From Hyphomicrobium sp. (GTDB lineage: Bacteria > Pseudomonadota > Alphaproteobacteria > Rhizobiales > Hyphomicrobiaceae), in assembly GCA_030148725.1 (NCBI GenBank), contig JASBSU010000018.1, positions 1-42,099 on the forward strand: DNA of 42,099 nucleotides, in the 5' to 3' direction. A model generated the notes under the pieces. The model was not told the origin of the DNA. It saw nothing but the letters and a program-made list of their open reading frames with translations, and made no database searches. Shown piece by piece: positions 7,364 to 16,807 of the stretch. Made by a program: the position numbers and the translations under genes. How positions within the stretch are numbered: position 1 is the stretch's first letter; the number at the start of each line of letters is the position of its first letter.

Positions 7364-8560
7364 ATGACCACATTCTCATTCTCCCGCGGGGCTGCCGCGT
7401 TGGCATTGATCCTTGTCACGGCCCTTGCCGGATGCGGGGATGCTCAAAAAGGCCAGCAAGCTGCCGCGCCTCCTGCGCCGCAGGTCACCGTCGCGAAGCC
7501 TGAGCAGAAGCTCGTCACCGATCACGATGAGTATGTCGGGCGCTTCATCGCGCTGGACTTCGTCGAGATCCGGGCGCGTGTGTCCGGCTATCTCGAAAAG
7601 ATCCATTTTCAGGACGGGCAGATCGTCAAAGAAGGCGATCCGCTGTTCACGATCGATCCGCGGCCGTTTCAGGCGACGCTCGAGCAGGCAAAGTCGGCCC
7701 TCGAGCAGGCGAAGGCCAACCTCGCGTACGCTGAGAGCGATTTGAAGCGTGGCGAGAGCCTGCGGACCGGCACGACCATCACGCAGCAGGCGCTCGATCA
7801 GCGCCTACAGGCTTCGCGCGTAGCGTCCGCGGGCGTTGCCTCGCAGGAGGCAGCGGTGCAGCAGGCGGAACTCGATCTCAGTTTTACCGAGCTCAAGGCG
7901 CCTATCTCCGGTCGCATCGGCGATCGGCGCGTTTCGGTCGGCAACCTCGTCTCCGGCGGCTCGTCGGGCAGCTCCACACTGCTTGCAACGATCGCCTCTA
8001 TCGATCCAATCCGCTTCGAGTTCACGATGGATGAGGCGTCCTACCTGCGCTACCTGCGCATGGCGGGTGCGTCGGCATCGAGCGCTGCCGACCGTGGCAT
8101 GACCCTGCCGGTGCGGCTCAAACTCATCGATGAGAAAGATTACACGCACGAAGGGCGCATCGATTTCGTCGACAACGCGATCGACCGCTCGTCAGGGACC
8201 ATCCGCGGCCGGGCGCTGTTCACCAATTCCGACAGCCGTCTGACGCCGGGAATGTTCGGTCGCATCCAAATCGCGACGTCGACACCAACGGCGGCACTGC
8301 TCGTTCCGGATGCGGCTATTGCGACCGAGCAGGTGCGCAAGTTCGTTTATGTGGTCAATGCTGAGAACGTCGCGACGCCGAAATACGTCACGCCGGGACA
8401 GCTGATCGGAAACCTGCGCGTCGTCGAAGGGCTAGACCCCGGCGACCAGGTGATCGTCAACGGGCTGATGCGCGTCCGGCCGGGTCTCAAAGTGGCGCCG
8501 CAGGAAGCCGCGCCGACGACCGGCAGCACGCCCAGCACATCCTCCATCCGCACCAACTAG
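7364..8560 (+). CDS. RND efflux periplasmic adaptor lipoprotein (MexE/AcrA type)
   Basis: A 398-residue membrane fusion protein. The signal ends in the lipobox LAGC (Cys24), so it should be lipid-anchored facing the periplasm. The barrel-sandwich/lipoyl halves are visible as EIRARVSGYLEKIHFQDGQI with VKEGDPLFTIDPRPF, and later LDLSFTELKAPISGRIGDRR. Between them lies the alpha-helical hairpin, with repeated LEQAKSALEQAKANL heptads and ITQQALDQRL. The beta-barrel domain and LVPDAAIATEQVRKFVYVV membrane-proximal part follow. It ends 11 bases before the permease gene and is clearly its partner. The outer-membrane channel (TolC/OprM family) is not encoded nearby. Confidence 0.95.
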   Translation: MTTFSFSRGAAALALILVTALAGCGDAQKGQQAAAPPAPQVTVAKPEQKLVTDHDEYVGRFIALDFVEIRARVSGYLEKIHFQDGQIVKEGDPLFTIDPRPFQATLEQAKSALEQAKANLAYAESDLKRGESLRTGTTITQQALDQRLQASRVASAGVASQEAAVQQAELDLSFTELKAPISGRIGDRRVSVGNLVSGGSSGSSTLLATIASIDPIRFEFTMDEASYLRYLRMAGASASSAADRGMTLPVRLKLIDEKDYTHEGRIDFVDNAIDRSSGTIRGRALFTNSDSRLTPGMFGRIQIATSTPTAALLVPDAAIATEQVRKFVYVVNAENVATPKYVTPGQLIGNLRVVEGLDPGDQVIVNGLMRVRPGLKVAPQEAAPTTGSTPSTSSIRTN

Positions 8561-8571
8561 AGCAGGACGCA

Positions 8572-11500
8572 ATGCGGCTTTCGCATTTCTTCATCGACCG
8601 GCCGATCTTTGCCAGCGTCATCTCGGTGGTGTTCATCATCCTGGGCGCGGTGGCCGTATTCCGGCTGCCGATTGCTCAGTATCCCGAGATCGCGCCGCCG
8701 GTCGTGAACGTCACGGGGCAGTACCCGGGCGCCAGCGCGGAGGTCGTGGCTTCAACGGTCGTGGCGCCGCTGGAGCAGCAGATCAACGGCGTCGAGCACA
8801 TGCTCTACATCTCGTCGAACTCGACGGTGGATGGGCGCTTCACGATCTCGGTGACGTTCGATCTGGGCACCAATCTCGATACGGCGCAGGTGCAGGTGCA
8901 GAACCGCGTGGCGATCGCGCAGCCGCGCCTACCCGCCGACGTGCGCAACATCGGCGTGACGGTGGCGAAGGCATCGCCCGACCTGATGATGGTCGTGCAT
9001 CTTTATTCGCCGGACCAGACGCGCGACACGCTGTTCATTTCGAACTACGCGAGCGTCAACGTCGTCGACGTGCTGAGCCGTATCGAGGGCGTGGGCTCGA
9101 TTACCGTGTTCGGCAGCCGCGATTACTCTATGCGCGTGTGGCTCGATCCCGATCGTCTGCAGTCGCTCGGGCTTACCGCGAACGATGTCACAACCGCCTT
9201 GCAGCGCCAGAACGTGCAGGTTGCGGCGGGTATTCTCAATCAGCCACCTGTAGAGCAGCCAGGGGCCTTCCAGGTTTCGGTTCAGACACTCGGGCGGCTC
9301 GCGGATCCCGATCAGTTCGGCGAGATCGTCGTCAAGCAAAGCAACGACGCGGTGGTGCGGCTCAAGGATGTGGCGCGGGTGGAGCTGGCGGCGCTCGATT
9401 ACGGCGTGATTTCATACCTTGATAAAAGTCCGGCCGTGGCGCTGGGCATATTCCAGCTGCCTGGATCGAACGCGATCGATACGGCGGCGAAAATCAAGGA
9501 GAAGATGGCGGAGCTCTCGAAGGGCTTCCCGGCTGGTCTCAAGTACGACATCGTCTACAACCCGACGGAGTTCATCCAGCAGTCGGTCGATGCCGTCGTG
9601 CATACGATCCTCGAAGCCGTGGTGCTCGTCGTGCTGGTCGTCATTCTGTTCCTGCAGACGTGGCGAGCGGCGATCATTCCCATCGTCGCCATCCCGGTGT
9701 CGCTCATCGGCACTTTCTTCCTGATGGCGACGTTCGGATTCTCGCTGAACAACCTGTCGCTGTTCGGTCTCGTGCTGGCCATCGGCATCGTGGTCGACGA
9801 CGCCATCGTCGTGGTCGAGAATGTCGAGCGCAACATGGCTGACGGGCTAAGTCCGCGCGAAGCAGCGTATCGGACGATGGAGGAAGTCGGCTCGGCGCTG
9901 ATCGCCATTGCGCTGGTGCTCAGCGCGGTGTTCGTCCCGACGGCGTTCATCACAGGCATCTCTGGGCAGTTCTACCGGCAGTTCGCGCTGACGATCGCCG
10001 GCGCTACGGTGATCTCGCTCATCGTTTCGCTGACGCTGTCGCCGGCGCTCTGCGCCATGCTGCTCAAGCCGCATTCGGAGAGCCATAGCGCCGCTTGGTA
10101 CATGTGGCCCCTCAATGCGTTCTTCCGGGCCTTCAACTGGTCGTTCGACAAGATGTCGCTCGGCTATGGCTGGATGGTCAGCAAGCTGGTGCGGCTGGCC
10201 GTCGTGATGCTGGTCCTCTATGCCGGCATCATCGTGTTCGGCATGAACGAATTCAGAAAGACGCCGATCGGCTTCATTCCGGCGGTCGACGGTGGCTACC
10301 TCATCACCGTTACACAGCTGCCGCCGGCTTCGTCGCTGGCGCGCACGGACGCCGTCAACAAGCGGCTCGTGGAGATGGCCCTCGACACACCCGGCGTTGC
10401 GCATGCGGTGAACTTCGTCGGCTTTTCCGGTGCCACCCGTACCAACGCGCCGAATGCGGGTGCGATCTTCGTGACCCTGAAGCCGTTTGAGGAGCGGGCG
10501 AAGGATCCCAACCAGTCGGCCCAGGCGATCCAGAAGGCCTTGCTGGCGAAGTTCTCGACGGTCCAGGACGCCATGGTGCTGGTCGTGGCGCCGCCTCCGG
10601 TGCGCGGCATCGGCAGCGCCGGCGGCTTCCGCATGATGATTCAGGATCGCGGGGGGAACGGGTCTGCGGCGTTGCAGCAGGCGACGATGGCGATGATGGT
10701 GAAAGCCAACCAGACGCCCGGACTGCAGCAGGTCTTCACGCTGTTCGAGAACTCGACACCGCAGCTCTACCTCGACATCGATCGCGTCAAGGCGCAGATG
10801 CTGGGGATCAACATCACGGACGTGTTCACGGCACTGCAGACGTATCTTGGATCGGCATACGTCAACGACTTCAACCTGCTCGGGCGCACGTTCCGTGTGA
10901 CGGCGCAGGCCGACAGTCCATATCGCGTCGACGTGAAGGACGTGCTGAAGATCCGCGTGCGCAACTCGTCCGGCGATACGGTGCCGCTCGGCAGCTTCAC
11001 GACGGTCCACAACATCTCGGCGCCGGCGCGCGTGCCTCGCTACAACCTCTATCCGGCGGCTGAGCTCGATGGCTCGGCAGCGCCCGGCTATTCGCAGGGG
11101 CAGGCCATCGACATGATGCAGCAGATCGCTGCAGAGGTGCTGCCGCAGGGCTTTGGCTACGAATGGACGGAGCTGGCGTTCCAGCAGATCCGCGCTGGCA
11201 ACACTGCCGTGTTCGCCTTCGCGCTGGGCGTGGTGTTCGTGTTCCTCGTTCTGGCGGCGCAGTTCGAGAGCCTGACATTGCCTCTGGCGGTGATCCTCAT
11301 CGTGCCGATGAGCCTCATTGCGTCGATCAGCGGCGTCATTCTGCGCGGCATGGATAACAACATCCTCACGCAGGTGGGCTTCATCGTGCTCATAGGCTTG
11401 GCGGCCAAGAACGCGATTCTGATCGTCGAGTTCGCAGCGCAGCTCGAGGAGTCCGGAAAATCGAAGTTCGAAGCCGCGACCGAGGCTGCCCGACTGCGCA

Positions 11501-11751
11501 TGCGGCCGATCCTCATGACGTCGCTGGCGTTCATTCTCGGCGTCGTGCCGCTGGTATGGGCCATCGGCGCAGGCGCAGAGCTGCGTCAGGCGCTCGGGAC
11601 GGCAGTGTTTGCGGGCATGATCGGTGTCACGTTCTTCGGCCTCATCTTCACGCCGGTATTCTATGTCGTCTGCCGCTGGCTGGGTGATGTGTTCACCCGG
11701 CGCCGCGCAGCGCCAGTCGATGCGCCAGGACATGCGCACCCGGCCGAGTAA
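8572..11751 (+). CDS. RND efflux permease, HAE1 family (MexF/AcrB type)
   Basis: A 1059-residue inner-membrane pump of normal length. It starts [20 protein letters not shown] (TM1), has the porter-domain signature [11 protein letters not shown], and in TM4 the paired proton-relay aspartates D409-D410 in [15 protein letters not shown]. The second-half repeat shows the matching [14 protein letters not shown] helix. Two large periplasmic loops of about 300 residues each give the docking and porter domains. It exports hydrophobic drugs, quinones or solvents using the proton gradient, with the adaptor encoded directly upstream. Control by the divergent TetR protein is inferred from the operators. 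Substrates cannot be read from sequence, but linkage to an azoreductase resembles MexEF-type detoxification loci. Confidence 0.96.
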   Translation: MRLSHFFIDRPIFASVISVVFIILGAVAVFRLPIAQYPEIAPPVVNVTGQYPGASAEVVASTVVAPLEQQINGVEHMLYISSNSTVDGRFTISVTFDLGTNLDTAQVQVQNRVAIAQPRLPADVRNIGVTVAKASPDLMMVVHLYSPDQTRDTLFISNYASVNVVDVLSRIEGVGSITVFGSRDYSMRVWLDPDRLQSLGLTANDVTTALQRQNVQVAAGILNQPPVEQPGAFQVSVQTLGRLADPDQFGEIVVKQSNDAVVRLKDVARVELAALDYGVISYLDKSPAVALGIFQLPGSNAIDTAAKIKEKMAELSKGFPAGLKYDIVYNPTEFIQQSVDAVVHTILEAVVLVVLVVILFLQTWRAAIIPIVAIPVSLIGTFFLMATFGFSLNNLSLFGLVLAIGIVVDDAIVVVENVERNMADGLSPREAAYRTMEEVGSALIAIALVLSAVFVPTAFITGISGQFYRQFALTIAGATVISLIVSLTLSPALCAMLLKPHSESHSAAWYMWPLNAFFRAFNWSFDKMSLGYGWMVSKLVRLAVVMLVLYAGIIVFGMNEFRKTPIGFIPAVDGGYLITVTQLPPASSLARTDAVNKRLVEMALDTPGVAHAVNFVGFSGATRTNAPNAGAIFVTLKPFEERAKDPNQSAQAIQKALLAKFSTVQDAMVLVVAPPPVRGIGSAGGFRMMIQDRGGNGSAALQQATMAMMVKANQTPGLQQVFTLFENSTPQLYLDIDRVKAQMLGINITDVFTALQTYLGSAYVNDFNLLGRTFRVTAQADSPYRVDVKDVLKIRVRNSSGDTVPLGSFTTVHNISAPARVPRYNLYPAAELDGSAAPGYSQGQAIDMMQQIAAEVLPQGFGYEWTELAFQQIRAGNTAVFAFALGVVFVFLVLAAQFESLTLPLAVILIVPMSLIASISGVILRGMDNNILTQVGFIVLIGLAAKNAILIVEFAAQLEESGKSKFEAATEAARLRMRPILMTSLAFILGVVPLVWAIGAGAELRQALGTAVFAGMIGVTFFGLIFTPVFYVVCRWLGDVFTRRRAAPVDAPGHAHPAE

Positions 11752-11847
11752 ACGGCCGGGATCGAGATGCGCACAAGGCTCACAGGCAGTGCGCATCCAA
11801 AATGTTTTGTCGTCGGACGGGATCCGAACGACGCCGCGAGACGTTCC

Positions 11848-11869
11848 CGATTAGGCTCGGGCCTAATCG
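11848..11869. promoter_or_regulatory. Perfect inverted repeat upstream of the molybdenum hydroxylase operon
   Basis: CGATTAGGC and GCCTAATCG form 9-base perfect arms around TCGG, 38 bases before the 2Fe-2S subunit start. No T-run follows, so it is more likely an operator or mRNA leader hairpin than a terminator for the RND operon, though the latter is possible. Confidence 0.4.
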
Positions 11870-11906
11870 TCTGCACCCAGCCAACTCCGTTTTAGCGAGG
11901 CGCCAG

Positions 11907-12365
11907 ATGATCAAGCTGACAGTCAACGGAAATGCGGTGGAATTCGACGGCGATCCGTCGATGCCATTGCTTTGGTTTCTGCGCGACGAGCGCGGGCTCA
12001 CGGGCACGAAATTCGGGTGCGGCGTCGCGCAGTGCGGGGCCTGTACCGTGCATGTGAATGGCGAGCCGCGGCGGTCGTGCGTTTCGCCGATGAGCGCTCT
12101 CGAAGGAGGGGATGTCGTGACCATCGAAGGCGCGACCGGCAAGGAGGTCGACGCCGTGCGCGCGGCCTGGGTGTCACTAGACGTGCCGCAGTGCGGGTAC
12201 TGCCAGTCGGGGCAGATCATGTCGGCGGTCGGCTTGCTCGGCGCGAACCCCAAGCCGAGCGATGAGGACATCGATCTTGCGATGACGGGCAACGTCTGTC
12301 GTTGCTGTACCTATCACCGTATTCGCGCCGCGATCCATGACGCGGCCGGCCGACTGGAGGGCTGA
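11907..12365 (+). CDS. iorA: (2Fe-2S) subunit of isoquinoline 1-oxidoreductase-type hydroxylase
   Basis: A 152-residue electron-transfer subunit of a molybdenum hydroxylase (IorA/CoxS type). The N-terminal plant-ferredoxin cluster uses C38, C43, C46 and C58 ([15 protein letters not shown]). The C-terminal helical domain binds the second cluster with C96-x2-C99 ([10 protein letters not shown]) and C131-x-C133 ([15 protein letters not shown]). The commonest family text has glycine where the third cysteine of CRCC lies, so an extra Cys sits beside the cluster. ATG 11907 has GAGG 7 bases upstream; a longer frame from 11802 is rejected. Electrons pass from the molybdenum subunit encoded 4 bases downstream through these clusters, probably to the cytochrome c of the operon. 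There is no FAD subunit, as in Ior enzymes. The substrate is unknown. Confidence 0.9.
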   Translation: MIKLTVNGNAVEFDGDPSMPLLWFLRDERGLTGTKFGCGVAQCGACTVHVNGEPRRSCVSPMSALEGGDVVTIEGATGKEVDAVRAAWVSLDVPQCGYCQSGQIMSAVGLLGANPKPSDEDIDLAMTGNVCRCCTYHRIRAAIHDAAGRLEG

Positions 12366-12369
12366 GCCA

Positions 12370-14532
12370 ATGAACGTTCCTGTCTCAGCCAATCGTCGTC
12401 AGTTCCTGCAGGGCACGTCCGCTCTCGGTCTGGTCGTCGGCTTTCATTTCTCGGGCGTCGGACGCGCGCTTGCCGCTGAACCGGCAGGCGAGTTCGTCCC
12501 CAACGCGTTCATCCGCATTGCACCGGACAACACGGTCACGGTGATCTGCAAGCACATCGAGTTCGGGCAGGGTCCGTACACAGGCGTTGCGACGATACTC
12601 GCAGACGAGCTCGATGCGGATTGGGCGCAGATGCGGGTGGAGTCGGCACCGGCCGAAGTGAAGAAATACGCTAACAGCGCTTTCGGTGTCCAGGGCACCG
12701 GCGGCTCGACCGCTATGGCGAACTCGTGGGATCAGCTGCGCACCGCGGGTGCGGAGGCACGGGCGCGGATCATAGCGGCCGCGGCGAAGAAGTGGGGCGT
12801 CGATGCCTCGACGATCACTATTGAAAAGGGTGTCGTCAAAGGTTCAGGCGGGTCGGCAACCTTCGGAGAGCTTGCTGAACTCGCGCAGCAGACGGAAGTC
12901 GCCGGGCCGTTCAAGCCGAAGGAGCCCGACGCCTGGAAGCTGATCGGCGCTGCCAAACTGCCGAAAGTCGACACGCTGGAGAAGACCAACGGCACGGCGA
13001 TGTATACCATCGACGTGAAGATGCCGGACATGCTGACCTGCGTGATCGAACGGCCGTCGCGCTTCAAGGCGAAGGTGAAATCGTTCGACGGCTCGGCGGC
13101 GCTGGCGGTGCCGGGCGTCAAAGAGGTGTTCGCCGTGCCACAGGGCGTCGCCGTGCTCGCGACCGGTTATTGGGCGGCGCGAAAGGGTCGCGAAGCGCTG
13201 AAGGTCGAATGGGACGAGGCCGGCACGGAAACGCGCGGCAGCGAGCAGATCATCAAGGATTACCTCGCGCTCGCCGGGAAGCAGGGTGTCGTCGCGCGCA
13301 ACGACGGTGATGCCGACGCAGCGCTCGGCAGCGGCGCGAAGGTCATCGAGGCAACATACGTCTTTCCGTATCTGGCGCACGCGCCGATGGAGCCGAACAA
13401 CTGCGTGATCTACCGCACCGAAGGTGGTGGCGTGGAGATGGCCTATGGTTGCCAGATGCCGACGGTCGATCAGCAAGTTGCGGCGGGCGTGCTGGGGTTG
13501 AAGCCCGAGCAGGTGACGATCAAGACTCTGCTGGCCGGTGGCAGCTTCGGGCGACGTGCCACGCCGGCCGGCGATATGGCGGCCGAGGCGGCGCACGTTA
13601 TGAAAGCGGCCAAACACCAGGGACCGATCAAGGTCGTGTGGACGCGCGAAGACGACATCAAGGGCGGCTTCTATCGCCCTATTTTCGTGCACAAGCTGCG
13701 CGGTGCCGTCGACAAGGACGGCAAAATTACCGCTTGGGATCAGGTGATCGTCGGGCAGTCCTTCATGAAGGGATCGCCGTTCGAAGAAGGCATGATCAAG
13801 AACGGTGTCGACCAGACGATGGTCGAGGGTGCATCGACGCTGCCATATCAGATCCCCAACTTGCGCGTTTCGGCGCACATGGCGGATGTGGGTGTGCCTA
13901 CGCTGTGGTGGCGGTCTGTCGGCTCCACGCATACGGCGTTTTCGACTGAGACGTTCCTCGATCAGCTCGCCGAGCAGGCCGGTGTCGATCCGCTGGAAAT
14001 CCGGCGCAAGCTGCTGACCAAGCATCCGCGTCATCTGGGCGTGCTCGAACTGGCGGCGGAGAAAGCGGGCTGGGGCACACCGCTGGCCAAGGGACGTGCC
14101 CGCGGCATCGCGGTGCATGAATCCTTCCACTCGTTCGTGGCGCATGTCGTCGAAGTGTCGGCGGGCGAGGATGGCTTGCCGAAAGTCGAGCGAGTGGTCG
14201 TCGCGGCTGACTGCGGCATCGCCATCAATCCGGACGTGATCAAGGCGCAGCTCGAAGGCGGCATGGGCTTTGGGCTCTCGGCGGCGCTCTTTGCGTCGGT
14301 CGATCTCGAAGATGGCCGCGTCGTGCAGTCGAACTTCCACGACTACCGCGTGCTGCGCATCAACGAGATGCCGGATGTCGAAGTGCACATCGTGGCATCG
14401 AAGGAAAAGCCGACGGGCATCGGGGAGCCGGGCACGCCGCCTATTGCGCCAGCGATAGCCAATGCCTGGTCGAAGCTCACGGGGCAGCACGTCTTCACGC
14501 TGCCGTTCTCACACGCAGCAGCGAAAGCGTAA
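12370..14532 (+). CDS. iorB: Molybdopterin-binding large subunit, IorB-type (Tat-exported)
   Basis: A 720-residue large subunit. Residues 9-30 form a Tat signal ([20 protein letters not shown]) ending near ALAAEP, so the enzyme is folded with cofactor in the cytoplasm and exported. Cofactor-binding stretches of the xanthine dehydrogenase superfamily follow: [51 protein letters not shown], and the catalytic [17 protein letters not shown] near the C-terminus with active-site Glu686. The organisation, two ald_xan_dh2-like halves and no FAD domain, fits isoquinoline 1-oxidoreductase and related membrane or periplasmic aldehyde and N-heterocycle dehydrogenases. It sits in an operon with the 2Fe-2S subunit, a dihaem cytochrome c, XdhC and a MocA-like enzyme. 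The physiological substrate may be an aldehyde rather than isoquinoline. Confidence 0.92.
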   Translation: MNVPVSANRRQFLQGTSALGLVVGFHFSGVGRALAAEPAGEFVPNAFIRIAPDNTVTVICKHIEFGQGPYTGVATILADELDADWAQMRVESAPAEVKKYANSAFGVQGTGGSTAMANSWDQLRTAGAEARARIIAAAAKKWGVDASTITIEKGVVKGSGGSATFGELAELAQQTEVAGPFKPKEPDAWKLIGAAKLPKVDTLEKTNGTAMYTIDVKMPDMLTCVIERPSRFKAKVKSFDGSAALAVPGVKEVFAVPQGVAVLATGYWAARKGREALKVEWDEAGTETRGSEQIIKDYLALAGKQGVVARNDGDADAALGSGAKVIEATYVFPYLAHAPMEPNNCVIYRTEGGGVEMAYGCQMPTVDQQVAAGVLGLKPEQVTIKTLLAGGSFGRRATPAGDMAAEAAHVMKAAKHQGPIKVVWTREDDIKGGFYRPIFVHKLRGAVDKDGKITAWDQVIVGQSFMKGSPFEEGMIKNGVDQTMVEGASTLPYQIPNLRVSAHMADVGVPTLWWRSVGSTHTAFSTETFLDQLAEQAGVDPLEIRRKLLTKHPRHLGVLELAAEKAGWGTPLAKGRARGIAVHESFHSFVAHVVEVSAGEDGLPKVERVVVAADCGIAINPDVIKAQLEGGMGFGLSAALFASVDLEDGRVVQSNFHDYRVLRINEMPDVEVHIVASKEKPTGIGEPGTPPIAPAIANAWSKLTGQHVFTLPFSHAAAKA

Positions 14533-14542
14533 GGAGGCGATG

Positions 14543-15154
14543 ATGCAGAAGTGGCCCATCCTCATCGCCGGTGCCCTGGCGATCGTTGCTGTCGGCGCTG
14601 CGGTCTCGGCAAAACAGCCTGATCCTGGCGCGACGCTGAAGTCGGTGCAGTCGTTCGCGTCCATCCCGGACGAGAAGCAGCGCTCGCTGGCGCTGTTCCA
14701 GGAAGCGGGCAAGGTCATCACGCATCCACGGTGCATGAACTGCCATCCTGTCGGTGACCGTCCATTCCAAGGCGACGACCGCCATCCGCACATGCCGATG
14801 GTCGTGCGCGGTGTCGATAACTTCGGTGCCATCGGTATGCGCTGCACGACATGCCACGGCCCTTCGAATTTCGATCCGGCGGGCGTGCCGGGGCATCCCG
14901 AATGGCACGTCGCGCCGGTGGAGATGGGATGGGTCGGCAAGCCGCTGGGAGAAATCTGCGAGCAGATCAAGGATCCCAAACGGAACGGCGGGAAGTCGCT
15001 TGAAGAGCTTGTTCATCATATGGCGGAAGACTCGCTGGTCGGCTGGGGGTGGAACCCAGGCGTCGGACGCGAACCGGCTCCCGGGACGCAGAAGGAGTTC
15101 GGCGAGCTGATCCGTGCCTGGGTCGACAGCGGGGCCGTTTGTCCTGCAACCTGA
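14543..15154 (+). CDS. Dihaem cytochrome c of the molybdenum hydroxylase operon
   Basis: A 203-residue exported protein with an N-terminal signal ([18 protein letters not shown]) and two haem c sites, CMNCH at residues 64-68 and CTTCH at 101-105. AAGGAGG at 14531-14537 is an ideal Shine-Dalgarno; of the two adjacent ATGs, the second (14543) has the better 5-base spacing, although 14540 is possible. The protein is the likely periplasmic electron acceptor of the IorAB-like enzyme, passing electrons to the respiratory chain. The conserved-looking GRDP-like region [20 protein letters not shown] between the haems and the trailing helical part are seen in similar operon-linked cytochromes. The axial ligands beyond the two haem histidines are not certain. 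Confidence 0.85.
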   Translation: MQKWPILIAGALAIVAVGAAVSAKQPDPGATLKSVQSFASIPDEKQRSLALFQEAGKVITHPRCMNCHPVGDRPFQGDDRHPHMPMVVRGVDNFGAIGMRCTTCHGPSNFDPAGVPGHPEWHVAPVEMGWVGKPLGEICEQIKDPKRNGGKSLEELVHHMAEDSLVGWGWNPGVGREPAPGTQKEFGELIRAWVDSGAVCPAT

Positions 15155-15180
15155 TGTTCGAGCCGCCGCGAGGTGCGTCG

Positions 15181-16194
15181 ATGAACGTTCGAGTTGAGCC
15201 TGTGGCGCACGGCGGTCGCGATGCGTGGACGACGGCGCGTCGCTGGCTGATCGAGCATGGGCAGGCTGCGCTGGCGACGGTCGTATCGACGTGGGGTTCG
15301 GCGCCCGTGCCGCCTGGCGGACAACTCGTGGTCGGGCCTGGTGATCGCTTCGAAGGCTCGGTCTCCGGGGGGTGCGTCGAGGTCGACGTCCTCACGGAGG
15401 CAGCCGACGTCATGCAGTCGGGTACGCCGAAGCTGCTCGAATACGGAGTCAGCGATGAGATGGCCTGGCAAGCGGGGCTTGCCTGCGGCGGTCAGGTGAA
15501 GATCCTCGTCGAACCGCTGACGGGCGCGGATCTGCCGCTGCTCGATATGGTATTGGATGCGGGAGCCCACCGACGCAGCATTCTCGTTGTGACGCACGTC
15601 TCGGATGGCGAGCGGCGTGTGTATGCGGCCGGCGAGCCATGTCCAGATTTTCTTGCGCCGTTCTTCGCGTCCGGGACGACGGGGTTGCTCGACACGCCAG
15701 AGGGCGCGGTCGTCGTGCAAGCGCTGCTGCCGCCGCTGCGTATCGTGGTTGCGGGAGCGACGCATATCGGGCAGGTCTTTGCAGAGATGGCTCGCCTTGT
15801 CGGATATAGCGTGGTGGTTGCCGATCCGCGCCCGATGTTTGCCAGCGCTGAGCGCTTCAACGGCGCAGTTGCACTGGCGGAGTTGTCTGACGTTTCATTC
15901 GACGCGCTGGGTCTTGATGAACGTACGGCGCTCGTTGCCCTGACCCATGCGGCGCATATCGATGACGAAGCGCTCGCCGCGGCGCTGCGCTCGCCGTGCG
16001 CGTACATCGGGGCGCTCGGATCGCGCGCGACGAATGCGAAGCGGCTGGAGCGGTTGAGAGCAGCCGGTTTCAGCGACGATGATTTGAAGCGCATCCATGC
16101 TCCGATCGGGCTGAACATCGGCGCCAAAGGACCGGCTGAAATCGCCGTTTCCATTCTCGCTGAGATCATCAAAGTGACGCGCGGTGCAAACTAG
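15181..16194 (+). CDS. XdhC-family molybdenum enzyme maturation factor
   Basis: A 337-residue XdhC/CoxI protein. The N-terminal domain contains ALATVVSTWGSAPVPPGGQL and the signature GSVSGGCVEVDV. The C-terminal Rossmann domain starts RIVVAGATHIGQVFAEMARL and has ADPRPMF, then the YIGALGSRATNAKR and IGLNIGAKGPAEIAVSILAEI blocks typical of the family. XdhC proteins bind the molybdenum cofactor, promote its sulfuration and insert it into the large subunit before folding. For an exported IorB-type subunit this happens in the cytoplasm before Tat transport. Start ATG 15181 follows the cytochrome gene by 26 bases; the longer in-frame start at 15049 overlaps that gene and is rejected. It overlaps the next gene by 11 bases. 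Confidence 0.92.
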   Translation: MNVRVEPVAHGGRDAWTTARRWLIEHGQAALATVVSTWGSAPVPPGGQLVVGPGDRFEGSVSGGCVEVDVLTEAADVMQSGTPKLLEYGVSDEMAWQAGLACGGQVKILVEPLTGADLPLLDMVLDAGAHRRSILVVTHVSDGERRVYAAGEPCPDFLAPFFASGTTGLLDTPEGAVVVQALLPPLRIVVAGATHIGQVFAEMARLVGYSVVVADPRPMFASAERFNGAVALAELSDVSFDALGLDERTALVALTHAAHIDDEALAAALRSPCAYIGALGSRATNAKRLERLRAAGFSDDDLKRIHAPIGLNIGAKGPAEIAVSILAEIIKVTRGAN

Positions 16195-16804
16195 GCGAAG
16201 CATCGGAGCGGTGGTGCTGGCCGCTGGTGCCTCGCGCCGGTTCGGCGACGACAACAAGCTGCTGGCGCTGGTCGAAGGGCGGGCGATGATCACACGGGTG
16301 CTCGATGCGCTCGATAGCGCCGGGGTCGCGCAGGTGGTCGTCGTGACGGGTTGGGACAGAGCGGCGGTATCTCGCGCGCTGCAGCGCCGCGACCTGCTTC
16401 TCGTTCATAATCCGGCGTGGGAGGCCGGCATGGGCGGCTCGATCGTCAAAGGCGTTGCAGCGCTCGACGCGGAGATTGAGGCGACGCTGATTGTGCCGGG
16501 GGACATTCCGCTGCTCACGGCCGGTGTGGTGCGCGCCCTGATCGATGCCTACGAGAAGGATGGCGGCTCTCGCGTCGTTTATCCCGCCACACCCTCCGGC
16601 GGGCAGCGTAATCCCGTGTTATGGCCGCGACAGTATTTTTCCGCTCTGCAGGCATTGCCGGCAGCGGAGGGTGCTAAGGCTCTGCTCAACGGATTGCCTG
16701 ACGACGCACGCCGCGCTGTGCAGCTGGACGATGAGTTCGCTTTCGCGGACGTCGATACGCAGAGTGAACTCGCAGCTTTGCGCCTGACGCGGCCGCCCGA
16801 ATAG
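16184..16804 (+). CDS. MocA/MobA-like molybdenum cofactor nucleotidyltransferase
   Basis: A 206-residue nucleotidyltransferase. The N-terminal AVVLAAGASRRFGDDNKLLA is the NTP-binding LAAGxSxRxG-N-K-L signature of MocA (CTP:molybdopterin cytidylyltransferase) enzymes; LIVPGDIPLLTAGVV carries the metal-binding aspartate and FADVDTQSELAAL the C-terminal conserved aspartates. It would make the cytidylated cofactor used by xanthine-oxidase-family enzymes such as the IorB-like subunit. The start is GTG at 16184, overlapping the XdhC stop by 11 bases, which suggests translational coupling. It is the last gene of the operon, ending 3 bases from the convergent metC. Confidence 0.88.
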   Translation: MQTRRSIGAVVLAAGASRRFGDDNKLLALVEGRAMITRVLDALDSAGVAQVVVVTGWDRAAVSRALQRRDLLLVHNPAWEAGMGGSIVKGVAALDAEIEATLIVPGDIPLLTAGVVRALIDAYEKDGGSRVVYPATPSGGQRNPVLWPRQYFSALQALPAAEGAKALLNGLPDDARRAVQLDDEFAFADVDTQSELAALRLTRPPE

Positions 16805-16807
16805 CGC

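Noticed and set aside
9847-11796. Very long open frame (649 codons) opposite the RND permease
   Set aside because: It is the reverse shadow of the pump gene; its product is rich in Arg/His/Asp with no domain, as expected from antisense of a GC-rich gene.
12844-14490. 548-codon frame opposite the IorB-type gene
   Set aside because: Shadow of the large subunit; R/H/D-rich and without domains or RBS.
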